64,000 nt of DNA, from NCBI GenBank assembly GCA_003212695.1, contig QCPC01000004.1, positions 39,539 through 103,538 on the forward strand. Reading direction: 5' to 3'. Source of the DNA: Prochlorococcus sp. AG-436-C13. GTDB lineage: Bacteria; Cyanobacteriota; Cyanobacteriia; PCC-6307; Cyanobiaceae. The translations under genes and the position numbers were made by a program. This document shows positions 31,356 through 41,239 of this stretch, piece after piece. The notes beneath the pieces are model-generated. The model saw only the letters and a list, made by a program, of their open reading frames with translations, had not been told where the DNA came from and did not search any database. Numbering within the stretch: the stretch's first letter is position 1; each line of letters starts with the position of its first letter.

Positions 31356-31934
31356 TCAAAGGTCAAAAGCCTTTTTTAAACCAGGTAATATTAGCTCCAA
31401 AGCTTTTCCTCGATGACCAAGAAGTTTTTTTTGTTGAGAATCCATTTCTGCATAAGTTAACTGAGTTCCCTTCACTACAAAAACAGGGTCATAGCCAAAA
31501 CCATTATTTCCTCTGGGTTCATTAGCAATCCAACCATCACAGATACCTTCAACTTCAAACAAAACCTCACCAGAAGATGAAGCTAGACATAGAGCAGATG
31601 AAAAAAATGCACTTCGATTAGAAAAATTCTTAAGATCCTTTAGCAATCTAGAAATCCTTTTTGAATCAGTATTTGCGTATCTAGAAGAAAAAACACCTGG
31701 AGCTCCATGCAATGCAGCAACGCATAATCCGGAATCATCTGCAAGAGCTATTTCCTCAGAAGAGATTGCAGCAGCAATAGCTTTTAAACGAGCATTTTCA
31801 GCAAAACTTGTTCCTGTTTCTTGCACTTGCAAACTATCTGATTGACCAACCAAATGCAAAGGGAACTCAGAAAAAAATCTGTTAAATTCTTTAATTTTGC
31901 CTTTATTAGAGCTTGCAATAACTAAAGTCTTCAA
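31356..31934 (-). CDS. rdgB: RdgB/HAM1-type non-canonical purine NTP pyrophosphatase
   Basis: 'LVIASSNKGKIKEFNRFF', 'EIALADDSGLCVAALHGAPGVFSSRYA', 'GNNGFGYDPVFV'. Confidence 0.93.
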   Translation of the reverse strand: MKTLVIASSNKGKIKEFNRFFSEFPLHLVGQSDSLQVQETGTSFAENARLKAIAAAISSEEIALADDSGLCVAALHGAPGVFSSRYANTDSKRISRLLKDLKNFSNRSAFFSSALCLASSSGEVLFEVEGICDGWIANEPRGNNGFGYDPVFVVKGTQLTYAEMDSQQKKLLGHRGKALELILPGLKKAFDL

Positions 31935-32101
31935 AATAAGTAGCTTTAAATAAGCTCAAGATTATAGCTTTGAATACAAGTAGATGAGAAAAGTAAGTTT
32001 TTCAAACTATTCTTCTATTGTTTCTTTAATAAATTGTTAAATAGATTAATTCAGCGAGTCAGCCAATTATTTATTAATACAAAACAAATTACTGTTGATA
32101 T

Positions 32102-33559
32102 ATGAGCGATCTCCTTCAAAAAACCAACGTAATAAATGATCGCATTCTTTGCAGCTGGATACGTTGCAAAAGAAAAGCATGGCTTGATAGAAATGAAAAG
32201 AAACAATTAAAAACTTGGACTTCTCATAGAGCGCTGCAATTAGATCATCAATACAAAAGTCTCTCTGCTTTTATGCAAAAATCACCCAAGCGAGGCCTGC
32301 AAGCATGTAAAGAGGGTGCTAATGAAGTGGTTGGAATACGTTTAAAAGGAAGAAGTCCTTTAGGGATTCCACTTGAAGCACATCCACCATTACTTCTCAA
32401 AATAAGAGGTAAAAGTTCTTGGGGTGATTTCTCATATATACCTGTAGTAGCAAGACAAGGGAAAAGGATAACTAGAGAACATAGGTTATCTTTAGCTTTT
32501 TATGGTTACTTATTAACTGAATTACAAAAAAAAGAAGTTGATCACGGCCTTGCAATTTCATTGGGAAATAACGGATTAGAAATTAGCAAAGTTACCTTAA
32601 CTAAAAAGATAAAAAGTGAGTTGTTCGATGCTTTAAAGAATTTGAATATAACCCTTAAAAAAAAAGAGCTTCCAAGTCTCACTTTAGATCGAAAAAAATG
32701 TGCCTTATGTTCATGGAAAAAATTATGTGATGCGAATGCTAGTAAAGAAAAAGATCTAAGCGAAGTAAGTGGCATTGGGAGTAAAAGAAAACATATTCTT
32801 CAAGAGATAGGTGTCAAAGATCTTAATGAACTTGCCCTATGCAACGTAGATGATCTAATCAGAAAGCTAGAGAAATATGGGGAGCACCATTCAAAGATTG
32901 CGGAGCAATTAATTAACCAAGCTAAAGTACAAAAAGAATTTGTCCCCAAAAAACTTAATAGTAAGATTATTTTACCTGAACTAAAATCTGCAAAAGGAAT
33001 ATTAATATATGATATTGAATCTGATCCAGATGTTCGTCATGACTTCTTGCATGGATTCGTTTCACTTAAACGAAATGTTAATGGTGATTGGGATATAAAG
33101 GAGTCTAAGTACGAGCCAATTCTTAACCTAAAAAAACAAGAAAAAATAACCTGGAGTCAAATTAACAATAAAATAAAAAATCTACCAAATTGGCCAATAA
33201 TTCATTATGGTGAAACAGAAGTTTTATCAATGATAAAGCTTGCCAAAAACAATGGTGCTTCAGAAGAAGATATAGATAATATTAAAAATAATTTTATTGA
33301 TATTCATGCAAGACTAAAATCAGCTTGGCTACTACCAGTAAAAAATTATAGTTTAAAATCAGTTGCAAAATGGATTGATTTTAAATGGCATCAAAAAAAT
33401 GTTGATGGGCCAAAAGCACTATTATGGTGGCGTCAATGGATAAACAATAATAATTCGAACTTGTTAAAGTGGATATTAGAATACAATCATGATGACTGCA
33501 TAGCTACTTGGAAGATTGCAGAATGGATGATAAAAAGAAATGAATTATCTCAGAAATAA
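32102..33559 (+). CDS. TM0106-family RecB-like nuclease: Cas4/RecB-like N-term, HhH-like segment, RNase H-like C-term
   Basis: 'CSWIRCKRKAWLDR', 'KKCALCSWKKLCD' cysteines; 'VSGIGSKRKHILQEIGVKDL'; 'GILIYDIESDPDVRHDFLHGF'; late 'EYNHDDCIATWKIAEWM'. Confidence 0.82.
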   Translation: MSDLLQKTNVINDRILCSWIRCKRKAWLDRNEKKQLKTWTSHRALQLDHQYKSLSAFMQKSPKRGLQACKEGANEVVGIRLKGRSPLGIPLEAHPPLLLKIRGKSSWGDFSYIPVVARQGKRITREHRLSLAFYGYLLTELQKKEVDHGLAISLGNNGLEISKVTLTKKIKSELFDALKNLNITLKKKELPSLTLDRKKCALCSWKKLCDANASKEKDLSEVSGIGSKRKHILQEIGVKDLNELALCNVDDLIRKLEKYGEHHSKIAEQLINQAKVQKEFVPKKLNSKIILPELKSAKGILIYDIESDPDVRHDFLHGFVSLKRNVNGDWDIKESKYEPILNLKKQEKITWSQINNKIKNLPNWPIIHYGETEVLSMIKLAKNNGASEEDIDNIKNNFIDIHARLKSAWLLPVKNYSLKSVAKWIDFKWHQKNVDGPKALLWWRQWINNNNSNLLKWILEYNHDDCIATWKIAEWMIKRNELSQK

Positions 33560-33566
33560 ACAAATT

Positions 33567-34391
33567 TCAAATATTGGTAAACCCAAGTGGAGTATGCAAG
33601 AACACTTTAGTATTATAATCAGCCAATACTATCTGTTCTATATTAACGAACTTTTTTCTTATTAATGCAAGTCCTATAAATCTATCGTTATTCTTTAAAG
33701 TTGATGTAACTATTCCAAATTTCTCCAATCCTTTTTCATTTTCAGAATTAATAAGTAAAGGATCACCAGGATTAATTTTTATGTCTGATATGAAGAATCT
33801 TAATTGACATTTAAGTTGGCCACTATTCTTCACTTTTGCTATTGTCTCCTGTCCCAAATAACAACCCTTATCAAAATCTATTAATTCTATTAGACCTAAT
33901 TCTAATGGATTAATAGTGCCATCTAATTCATACAAACTGCTAGGCAATCCCTGCCTAATTTTCCATTCCCAGATCTTATCTTTTTTTAAAATACTATAAC
34001 TCTCAAATTCTTCAGGCAAGTTAGAATCTAATGGCAACCATTTAGCTTCTGTTTCTTTCCAAGATTTATTAAAACTTACAACCTGTAGTCTCCTTATCTC
34101 TTTTGACAAAGCAATTTCAACTTTATCTGAAATAAATATCATCTTTTCCAGTCCGTCTAATAATTGCTTTATATTTCCTGAAAGCACAATAAAAGAAAGA
34201 ATTTTATTAGAAACTTTAACTTCTAACAAAGCCTTTAATTGCCCAGTGGGAGTTAACCAACAAGTATGAAAAACCTCTCCTTCTTGAGCGTTAAGAAAAT
34301 CTGCTGTTGTTTGTCCATGTAGAAATTGACGACTATCTTCTCCTCTCAAAGTCACTACAGGTAATTGTGAATCCCAAAGAAACTTTTCCAT
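33567..34391 (-). CDS. YgfZ/GcvT-domain folate-binding protein
   Basis: 'LEFGLIELIDFDKGCYLGQETIAKV'-type motif (here 'LGLIELIDFDKGCYLGQETIAKVKNSGQLK'); Met at 34391 removes overlap with pyrE. Confidence 0.88.
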   Translation of the reverse strand: MEKFLWDSQLPVVTLRGEDSRQFLHGQTTADFLNAQEGEVFHTCWLTPTGQLKALLEVKVSNKILSFIVLSGNIKQLLDGLEKMIFISDKVEIALSKEIRRLQVVSFNKSWKETEAKWLPLDSNLPEEFESYSILKKDKIWEWKIRQGLPSSLYELDGTINPLELGLIELIDFDKGCYLGQETIAKVKNSGQLKCQLRFFISDIKINPGDPLLINSENEKGLEKFGIVTSTLKNNDRFIGLALIRKKFVNIEQIVLADYNTKVFLHTPLGFTNI

Positions 34392-34395
34392 AGGT

Positions 34396-34980
34396 TTATT
34401 TAACAATTTTTTGGAATCTTTGAGAAACTTCTTCAAGTAAAAAAAGACTTTTCAAATCCAAACCTGACTTTTTAATTTCCATATCTCCTCCTTCTTGCCT
34501 ATCTACAATTGCAATAATACGTTTCACTTCATATCCTGCATTTGCCAGTTGTTTTGCAGCTTTAAGCGCTGAACCACCTGTAGTGACTACGTCTTCGAGA
34601 ATTGTAACTAGAGATCCTTCAGGAGGAAGTGGCCCTTCTAGCCATGCTGCAGTTCCATACCCTTTTGCTTCTTTCCTTACAATTAAAGCGTCTAAAGACC
34701 TCCCAGACATTGCTGCAGCCATGGATACACTGCTTACCAATGGATCACCGCCAAGGGTTATTCCGGCTACTGCAGATGATGATTCCTCTACGTGTTCAAG
34801 CATCATCTGACTTAATAACAAAAGTCCAAAGCCACTAAGGCTTACAGGCTTGCAATTAACATAATGATGACTTTTCTTTCCAGAAGACAATGTAAAGTCA
34901 CCATACTTATAGCAATTTGAAGCAAGAAGATTTAAAAGATCATCTCTATGGTTTTTGACTGAATCGAAAGTGAAATTCAT
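34396..34980 (-). CDS. pyrE: Orotate phosphoribosyltransferase
   Basis: 'YGDFTLSSGKKSHHYVNCKPVSL' and PRPP motif 'GSLVTILEDVVTTGGSALKAA'. Confidence 0.95.
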   Translation of the reverse strand: MNFTFDSVKNHRDDLLNLLASNCYKYGDFTLSSGKKSHHYVNCKPVSLSGFGLLLLSQMMLEHVEESSSAVAGITLGGDPLVSSVSMAAAMSGRSLDALIVRKEAKGYGTAAWLEGPLPPEGSLVTILEDVVTTGGSALKAAKQLANAGYEVKRIIAIVDRQEGGDMEIKKSGLDLKSLFLLEEVSQRFQKIVK

Positions 34981-35095
34981 TAGGAAAGTGTCATCTTTGG
35001 AACATTAATTTGCATTATCCGCTTAGCTTGTAATTATTATTTCTATATAGCCCTTCAATTCACCAAAGGGGTTTTTAAAAAATCCGTTCATTAGA

Positions 35096-35168
35096 GGGGG
35101 TGTAGCAATCTGGTGAATGCAGCGAACTCATAATTCGCCTTAGGCGAGTTCGATCCTCGCCACCCCCA
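35096..35168 (+). tRNA. tRNA-Met (CAT)
   Basis: GGGGGTG/CACCCCC acceptor, anticodon stem GCGAA-CTCATAA-TTCGC, T arm GGCGA-GTTCGAT-CCTCGCC. Confidence 0.95.
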
Positions 35169-35179
35169 TTGTAAGTTCA

Positions 35180-36466
35180 TTGATGCACTTCCTTTTATTA
35201 GGCATTTTAATTGCCTTATCGGCCTTTTTTGCCGCAGGAGAGCTTGCTGTCCTTAGGATACGTCCTAGTCGTGTAGAAAGACTTTTAGAAGAAAAAGAAG
35301 CTGGATCAAGCTCATTAAAAAGGCTTCAGCAAAGACCTAGAAGAGTCTTAATGGCTACTCAATTAGGCGTAACGCTATCACTATTTACTCTTGGTTGGTT
35401 GGTAAACAACCTTACTAGTGAATTAGCTAATCAACCTATTCGAGTAGGGCACCTTTGGGATTCAGGCTTTTTTATTTTTTTTACGATGATTGTAATACTT
35501 TTTGGAGGTCTAATTGCGAAAGCACTCGTACTCAATAGAACTGAATCTGCAGCTCTAAATCTTGCACCAATTCTTGAATTTTTAATGAAGTTAATATCAC
35601 CACTTATATTTTTATTAGAGAAGATTTCTACTTATCTTTTTAAAATTGTTGGATTAAATAGCAGATGGGATTCATTAGCATCAGCGCTATCGGCAGGTGA
35701 ATTGGAGACTCTAATTGAAACAGGAAAAGTTACTGGCCTTAAACCAGATGAAAGAAATATTCTCGAAGGTGTTTTTGCTCTACGAGATACACAGGTAAAA
35801 GAAATAATGGTACCTAGATCAGGAATGGTAACTTTGCCAAGCGATGTAGAGTTCTCACAATTAATGAAGGAGGTTCACCTAAGTCGTCATGCTCGATTCT
35901 TAGTTACTGATAAATCTCTGGATGAAATATTAGGTGTATTAGATATCCGCCAACTTGCAGATCCAATTTCTAAAGGGACTATGCAACTAGATACGCCTCT
36001 AAGAAAATATATCAAACCCGTTCCTAAAGTTCTTGAAACATGCACATTGGATAAAATTCTTCCTCTTATAAAAAGTGGAAATCCTTTCTTGCTTGTTATA
36101 GATGAACATGGGGGTACAGAAGGTTTAATAACCTCTGCTGATCTAACTGGTGAAATCGTAGGTGACGAAATTGAATTTAAGAAAGATCCTTTACTAAAGC
36201 AAAGTGATTTTAGTCCTGAGAAATGGTTTGCAGCAGGAGATATTGAAATAATTGAAATTAATAGGCAATTAAATATAAATCTTCCTGAATCAAACGAATA
36301 CCATACATTGGCAGGCTATCTTCTGGAAAGATTTCAAGAAGTTCCTTCTAAAGGCGATTCCCTTTTAGAAAATAGTATTAATTTTGAAATAATTTCCTTA
36401 AAAGGACCAAGAATTGAGAAGGTAAGAATAATCTTGCCCCAAAAAACTTCAAAAGAAGAGTCATAA
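35180..36466 (+). CDS. CNNM/CorC-type transporter (DUF21 plus CBS pair)
   Basis: N-terminal DUF21-like TM region 'AGELAVLRIRPSRVERLLEEKEAGSSSLKRLQQRPRRVLMATQLGVTL' and CBS region 'VKEIMVPRSGMVTLPSD...LVIDEHGGTEGLIT'. Confidence 0.9.
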   Translation: MMHFLLLGILIALSAFFAAGELAVLRIRPSRVERLLEEKEAGSSSLKRLQQRPRRVLMATQLGVTLSLFTLGWLVNNLTSELANQPIRVGHLWDSGFFIFFTMIVILFGGLIAKALVLNRTESAALNLAPILEFLMKLISPLIFLLEKISTYLFKIVGLNSRWDSLASALSAGELETLIETGKVTGLKPDERNILEGVFALRDTQVKEIMVPRSGMVTLPSDVEFSQLMKEVHLSRHARFLVTDKSLDEILGVLDIRQLADPISKGTMQLDTPLRKYIKPVPKVLETCTLDKILPLIKSGNPFLLVIDEHGGTEGLITSADLTGEIVGDEIEFKKDPLLKQSDFSPEKWFAAGDIEIIEINRQLNINLPESNEYHTLAGYLLERFQEVPSKGDSLLENSINFEIISLKGPRIEKVRIILPQKTSKEES

Positions 36467-36495
36467 AGGATATTCTCATTGAATAATACGAGAAA

Positions 36496-37506
36496 TTGCA
36501 AATGAAACCCGCCATGACCCCCGTAAAAGTTGGGGTAATAGGGATAGGGAACATGGGCTGGCACCATGCAAGAGTTTTAAGCTTGCTGAAAGATGCTGAA
36601 TTATGTGGTGTAGCTGATTTAGATCCAGAGAGAGGTCATCTAGCAGAAGAACAATTCAACTGTTCATGGTTTAAAAATTACGAAGATCTTCTACCGAAAG
36701 TTGAAGCAGTATGTATAGCAGTTCCAACTCTTTTACATCACAAAGTTGGCAAAACCTGTTTAAACGAAGGCAAGCATGTACTAATAGAAAAACCTATTGC
36801 TGCAAGCAAGCAAGAAGCATCAGAACTAATAGAAGCTTCAAATAAATCAAAATGCATCTTGCAAGTAGGGCATATTGAAAGGTTTAATCCTGCTTTTAGA
36901 GAACTTACAAAGGTTGTAACCCAAGAAGAAATTGTTGTACTAGAAGCAAGGCGCCATAGCCCTCATCCTGACAGAGCTAATGATGTTTCTGTTGTTTTAG
37001 ATCTAATGATCCATGACCTTGATCTTATACTCGAATTAGCGAATTCTCCTGTAATTCAACTATCCGCAGCAGGAGGGTCTAGCATTAATGGTCCCATGGA
37101 CTACGTAAATGCAACTCTTGGTTTTAGTAATGGTGTGATAGCTAGTTTGACTGCCAGCAAAATGAGTCATAGAAAGATTAGGAACTTAAGCGCTCACTGC
37201 AAAAAAAGTCTTGTAGAGACAGATTTTCTCAATCACACACTTCATATTCATCGCAAGTCTCATGAATGGTACTCAGCTGACCATGGTGAATTGCTATATA
37301 GAAATGATGGATTTGTTGAAGAAATCAATACAACTTCAATCGAGCCTCTATATGCAGAACTTGAGCACTTCCTCCAATGTGTGAGAGGCCGTGAAACTCC
37401 AGCAGTAGGAGGTCTTCAAGCATCAAGAGCTTTAGTTCTTGCCGATTTAATCGAAAAATCTGCATCAGAACCAAAACCAGGAATATCTCTATCCAAGCCA
37501 ATATAA
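36496..37506 (+). CDS. Gfo/Idh/MocA-family oxidoreductase
   Basis: Rossmann 'KVGVIGIGNMGWHHARVL', 'VLIEKPIAASKQEASELIE', 'DLMIHDLDLILEL'. Confidence 0.93.
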   Translation: MQMKPAMTPVKVGVIGIGNMGWHHARVLSLLKDAELCGVADLDPERGHLAEEQFNCSWFKNYEDLLPKVEAVCIAVPTLLHHKVGKTCLNEGKHVLIEKPIAASKQEASELIEASNKSKCILQVGHIERFNPAFRELTKVVTQEEIVVLEARRHSPHPDRANDVSVVLDLMIHDLDLILELANSPVIQLSAAGGSSINGPMDYVNATLGFSNGVIASLTASKMSHRKIRNLSAHCKKSLVETDFLNHTLHIHRKSHEWYSADHGELLYRNDGFVEEINTTSIEPLYAELEHFLQCVRGRETPAVGGLQASRALVLADLIEKSASEPKPGISLSKPI

Positions 37507-37509
37507 AAC

Positions 37510-37536
37510 TTTGCTCTTATTAAAAATAAGAGCAAA
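37510..37536 (-). terminator. Hairpin downstream of psbK and of the convergent oxidoreductase gene; terminator-like on the minus strand
   Basis: TTTGCTCTTATT - AAA - AATAAGAGCAAA, 12-bp perfect arms; minus-strand hairpin followed by GTTTTAT. Confidence 0.6.
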
Positions 37537-37620
37537 AAACTGTCTAACTTGGAAATGAAAACAAGTTAGAAAAGAAAAATGTTCAGATAGTTATCTTTTA
37601 GGAAAACTATCTAAGCAAAT

Positions 37621-37764
37621 TTATCTGAAGCCAACTGCTGCCTGCCATACAAATACAAGCAAAAAGAAAAGTAGCGGTATCAACGGAAGTACATCAACCG
37701 TTGGTGCATAAATCTGATAAGCCTCAGGCAACTGAGCAAGCAAATCGAGGGTAAGCGATGGCAT
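37621..37764 (-). CDS. psbK: Photosystem II protein PsbK
   Basis: [47 protein letters not shown]; not in the ORF track. Confidence 0.95.
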   Translation of the reverse strand: MPSLTLDLLAQLPEAYQIYAPTVDVLPLIPLLFFLLVFVWQAAVGFR

Positions 37765-37797
37765 CCCTAAATAATTAATGGACGTTTGCAAGTGACG

Positions 37798-38916
37798 CTA
37801 CCACGTGTGGCGCGCAATAGAGTCTTTCTGCCACGGAGCGAAATCCTCTGAAAAACAACTTTCTTTAATTGCAATGGTCATTGAACGCGAAAAACGAATC
37901 AAATGACTGAGATTATGAATGCTCAACAAAGTAAGGCCAAGCAATTCTTCATTACGAATCAAATGGTGTAAATATGCTCTGCTGTAATAAAGACAAGTTT
38001 CACAAAGACAACTTGTGTCTAAAGGCTGATAATCATTCCGAAAACGAGCATTACGTAAATTCCATCGCTCATCCCTTACCAGCGCTGTTCCATGCCGACC
38101 CAATCTTGTTGGAAGAACACAATCAAATAAATCAATACCATTAGCTACTGCCATGGCCATTTCCGGAATAGTCCCAATTCCCATTAAATATCTAGGAACT
38201 TTAGCTGGTAAAAAAGGTTTCAAAAAACGAACTATTTTATTGATTTCACTACTTGGCTCGCCAACACTAACGCCACCTATTGCTATTCCAGGTAAATCAA
38301 AATTTAAAACCGATTTTATACTTTCTTCGCGCAGGTCTGGGAAGCAACCACCTTGAACAATCCCAAAAAGAGCTTGGTCTGATTTTGTATGTGCAGTTAC
38401 ACACCTTCCTAGCCAATCATGCGTCCTTCGACACGCGTTCTCAACTTCTGATTTTGTTGCAGAATATGGAGGACATTGGTCAAAAGCCATTGCTACATCT
38501 GCCCCTAAATCCATTTGTATTTGCATTGCTTTTTCAGGCGTTAATTCAATATTGCTTCCATCACGATGATTTTTAAATGACACTCCTCCATCATCAATTT
38601 TATTTAGTTTCCCAAGACTAAAAACTTGATAACCACCTGAGTCCGTAAGAATTGGTTTGTTCCAATTCATAAAATGATGCAGACCACCTGATTCTTTTAC
38701 AATTGACTCTCCAGGTTGAAGATGAAGATGATATGTATTGGCAAGTATCATCTGAGCATTAATTTCTTCCAATTGACTTGAAGTAACTCCTTTAACAGTT
38801 CCCAAAGTTCCTACTGGCATGAATTGAGGAGTATTTACCTTTCCATGTGGGGTAGAGAAACTAGCTACTCTTGCTGAAGTATGTGGACATCTATAATGAA
38901 TCTCAAAATCAAACAT
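37798..38916 (-). CDS. tgt: tRNA-guanine transglycosylase (Tgt)
   Basis: '[45 protein letters not shown]', '[16 protein letters not shown]', zinc motif 'CLCETC'. Confidence 0.96.
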   Translation of the reverse strand: MFDFEIHYRCPHTSARVASFSTPHGKVNTPQFMPVGTLGTVKGVTSSQLEEINAQMILANTYHLHLQPGESIVKESGGLHHFMNWNKPILTDSGGYQVFSLGKLNKIDDGGVSFKNHRDGSNIELTPEKAMQIQMDLGADVAMAFDQCPPYSATKSEVENACRRTHDWLGRCVTAHTKSDQALFGIVQGGCFPDLREESIKSVLNFDLPGIAIGGVSVGEPSSEINKIVRFLKPFLPAKVPRYLMGIGTIPEMAMAVANGIDLFDCVLPTRLGRHGTALVRDERWNLRNARFRNDYQPLDTSCLCETCLYYSRAYLHHLIRNEELLGLTLLSIHNLSHLIRFSRSMTIAIKESCFSEDFAPWQKDSIARHTW

Positions 38917-39034
38917 TATGAGTGAATATCAAAAGAATAAACTCAAAAGCTTTTAGACAATTGAGGCTTATTACAGCCTACGTTGTTAGTTATCCAATAT
39001 TAAAAGAGGTCTAATTCTGACTACACCAAATTGG

Positions 39035-39796
39035 TTGAAAGAATTATCTGGAGCTTGGATTTTTTATACTATCCTGCCTAAATGGCCATGTATAAATCCA
39101 AGTTTTAATCGAATAGCGCGTTTTGCTCCTTTAATAGGATTAATAATAGGAATTATTCAAGTATTAATACTTTTAGCCCTATCCAAATTAAATTGGCCAT
39201 CTGAATCATTAGTTTTTTTTGCAATAGCAAGTAACTTATTCATTACAGGGGGTCTGCATTATGACGGCCTAATGGATACAGCTGATGGGATTGCTGCAGG
39301 TCCCAAAAGATGTTTTGAAGCAATGAAAGATAGCAGAGTAGGAGCTAGTGGCGTAATGACTTTCATAATTAATATTGCAATACAAATAGCAGTATTATTA
39401 AAGCTTGATTCAAATTATATTTTTGCTCTTCCAGTAGCAAATTTTTGGGGAAGATATTCTCAACTTTGGGCAATAGGTAATTACAAATATATTACAAATA
39501 ATGGAACATCAAAATTCCATAGATCAAACTGGAATGGAAATTTAATAGAGTCTATACCCTCAATTATTGTTATTATATTTACTATTTATATTTTATTCCA
39601 AATAAATATTCTTAATTCATTAAAAATATACTTTTTAATTATAAATATACTTGGTTTTGCAATATCAATTATAATCCCAAAATTGTTAGCAAATAAGCTT
39701 GGAGGACATTCTGGAGATTCTTATGGTGCTTCAGTAGTACTGGTGGAAACATCAACTCTATTTCTAATATCAACTATCTTTCCGGCATCGATATAA
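39035..39796 (+). CDS. cobS: Adenosylcobinamide-GDP ribazoletransferase (CobS)
   Basis: 'GGLHYDGLMDTADGIAAGPKRCFEAMKDSRVGASG', 'GHSGDSYGASVVLVE'. Confidence 0.93.
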   Translation: MKELSGAWIFYTILPKWPCINPSFNRIARFAPLIGLIIGIIQVLILLALSKLNWPSESLVFFAIASNLFITGGLHYDGLMDTADGIAAGPKRCFEAMKDSRVGASGVMTFIINIAIQIAVLLKLDSNYIFALPVANFWGRYSQLWAIGNYKYITNNGTSKFHRSNWNGNLIESIPSIIVIIFTIYILFQINILNSLKIYFLIINILGFAISIIIPKLLANKLGGHSGDSYGASVVLVETSTLFLISTIFPASI

Positions 39797-40892
39797 CGAA
39801 TGCATTTCCTTCTTTAGGAAGAGCTTTATCAAAGCAGAAAGGATTCAAAATTAAACTTAATTCTCCACCAAATTCTTTCGCAAGATCCTTGCCTAAGCTC
39901 AATCCCAGGCCTGAACCGTTAAAAGAATGACTCTTTTCACTTCTATATCCATTTTCAAAAATCTTTTTTCTCTGTGAAGCCGGAATGGCTGGTCCATTAT
40001 CCCAAACACAAATAGCTGAATTATTAAAAGAAATTCCTATTGATGAATTAGATGGACTATATCTAAAAGCATTTTCCAGAAGATTAGCAACTATTTCAGC
40101 AACAACACCTTCTTCAGCAGGTCTTAATTCTTCAAGCCAATTAGGTATTTGAAGAGGGCCAAACCATTTAAAACCTTTTAATTTCGCAGTAGCAGCAGCT
40201 CGATCAATCAATGGATTCAATAACTCCATTAAGTTCAAATTTTCTTTCGATGTAATCAAAGGTGGTAAAAGCAATCTCGATGGAACAACAGAATTAGAGT
40301 TCAACTTAGGTTGAGCAATTTTATCTAGAGCTAATAAATATTTATCAACCTGCTTTTGTTCACTAAGTAGTCCTTCAACAAGATTTCTTTGATTGCTTTC
40401 TGGACCTAATTTTCTTAAAAGAAGTTGAGCGTATGTTCTTAAAGCAGTTAATGGATTCCTCAACTGATGAACCAAAACGCCAATTTGATCTCTTTGCTGT
40501 CTCAATTCATCTAAAAGCTTTTCTCGATCAAGTTCAAGACTCAAACAACGTGCCAATGTAGAAGCACTTATTTGCAATCTATTATCAAGACCATCGTTCC
40601 ATTTCTCTTCTGAAGGAAATCTTTCTGCTCTAAGTACCCCCAATAATACTGAATCTTCTTGCAAAGGATACCATCGTCTATTAAGCGAAGGAGCTCTTAA
40701 ATCAGGATCATCTTCAATTGAGCCTAAAACCTTTATTATTCCTTTTGGACGCTGTCCTATAACTTCTAATGTTGGAGAATCTTTGTCATTAGTTTTGGCA
40801 ACATACGCAACAACAACTTCAAGTTCAGAATCAGATTCAAAGCTGCTTAATTGCTGATCAACAAGGTTAATGAATTTATTAGAAAAATGCAT
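39774..40892 (-). CDS. Sensor histidine kinase
   Basis: H-box 'LVHQLRNPLTALRTYAQLLLRKL', N-box 'ANLLENAFRYSP', 'VWDNGPAIP', 'GSGLGLSLGKDLAKEFGGEL'. Confidence 0.92.
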   Translation of the reverse strand: MHFSNKFINLVDQQLSSFESDSELEVVVAYVAKTNDKDSPTLEVIGQRPKGIIKVLGSIEDDPDLRAPSLNRRWYPLQEDSVLLGVLRAERFPSEEKWNDGLDNRLQISASTLARCLSLELDREKLLDELRQQRDQIGVLVHQLRNPLTALRTYAQLLLRKLGPESNQRNLVEGLLSEQKQVDKYLLALDKIAQPKLNSNSVVPSRLLLPPLITSKENLNLMELLNPLIDRAAATAKLKGFKWFGPLQIPNWLEELRPAEEGVVAEIVANLLENAFRYSPSNSSIGISFNNSAICVWDNGPAIPASQRKKIFENGYRSEKSHSFNGSGLGLSLGKDLAKEFGGELSLILNPFCFDKALPKEGNAFVISMPER

Positions 40893-40910
40893 AGTTATTA
40901 ATTTTCAACT

Positions 40911-41136
40911 GTGATCAACAACATACAGAAAGGGCAATTGCTTGATAATTCAGAAAAAAGTATTAAGATATTGAAGGACCTTTAGATAAGACTTTACAAG
41001 AGTCTGGAGCAAAAGGTCTTTCAGTAAGAGCTGCTTTTAAGCATTCTAAACAAGGCTATATCAGAGGTTGATGGGTACCCTGAGCAAGTCTTAAAAATTG
41101 ATCAAGGCTTTTAAAATTAATTTAAAAGGTTTTTTC
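40911..41136 (+). ncRNA. Candidate short transcript (structured RNA or small mRNA), speculative
   Basis: Gene-free region with nested pairings (AAGGACC/GGTCTTT, AGACT/AGTCT), ending in a terminator-like hairpin. Promoter not identified; 5' end arbitrary. Confidence 0.3.
41108..41135 (+). terminator. Rho-independent terminator-like hairpin upstream of the DUF3155 gene
   Basis: CTTTTAAA - ATTAA - TTTAAAAG - G - TTTTTT. Confidence 0.5.
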
Positions 41137-41239
41137 AATTCTAAACTTCCATATACAAAGGATGTTTTTGCAAGTTCTAATTAGCTTGCTTGCCGCTGAA
41201 ATTCTAATTCACTTTATTTCCCTTAAAAAGGATCATCTC

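Noticed and set aside
34391-34436. Apparent overlap of pyrE and the ygfZ-like gene
   Set aside because: Met at 34391 gives a normal YgfZ start and no overlap.
34583-34838. Two plus-strand ORFs over pyrE
   Set aside because: Antisense to conserved pyrE sequence.
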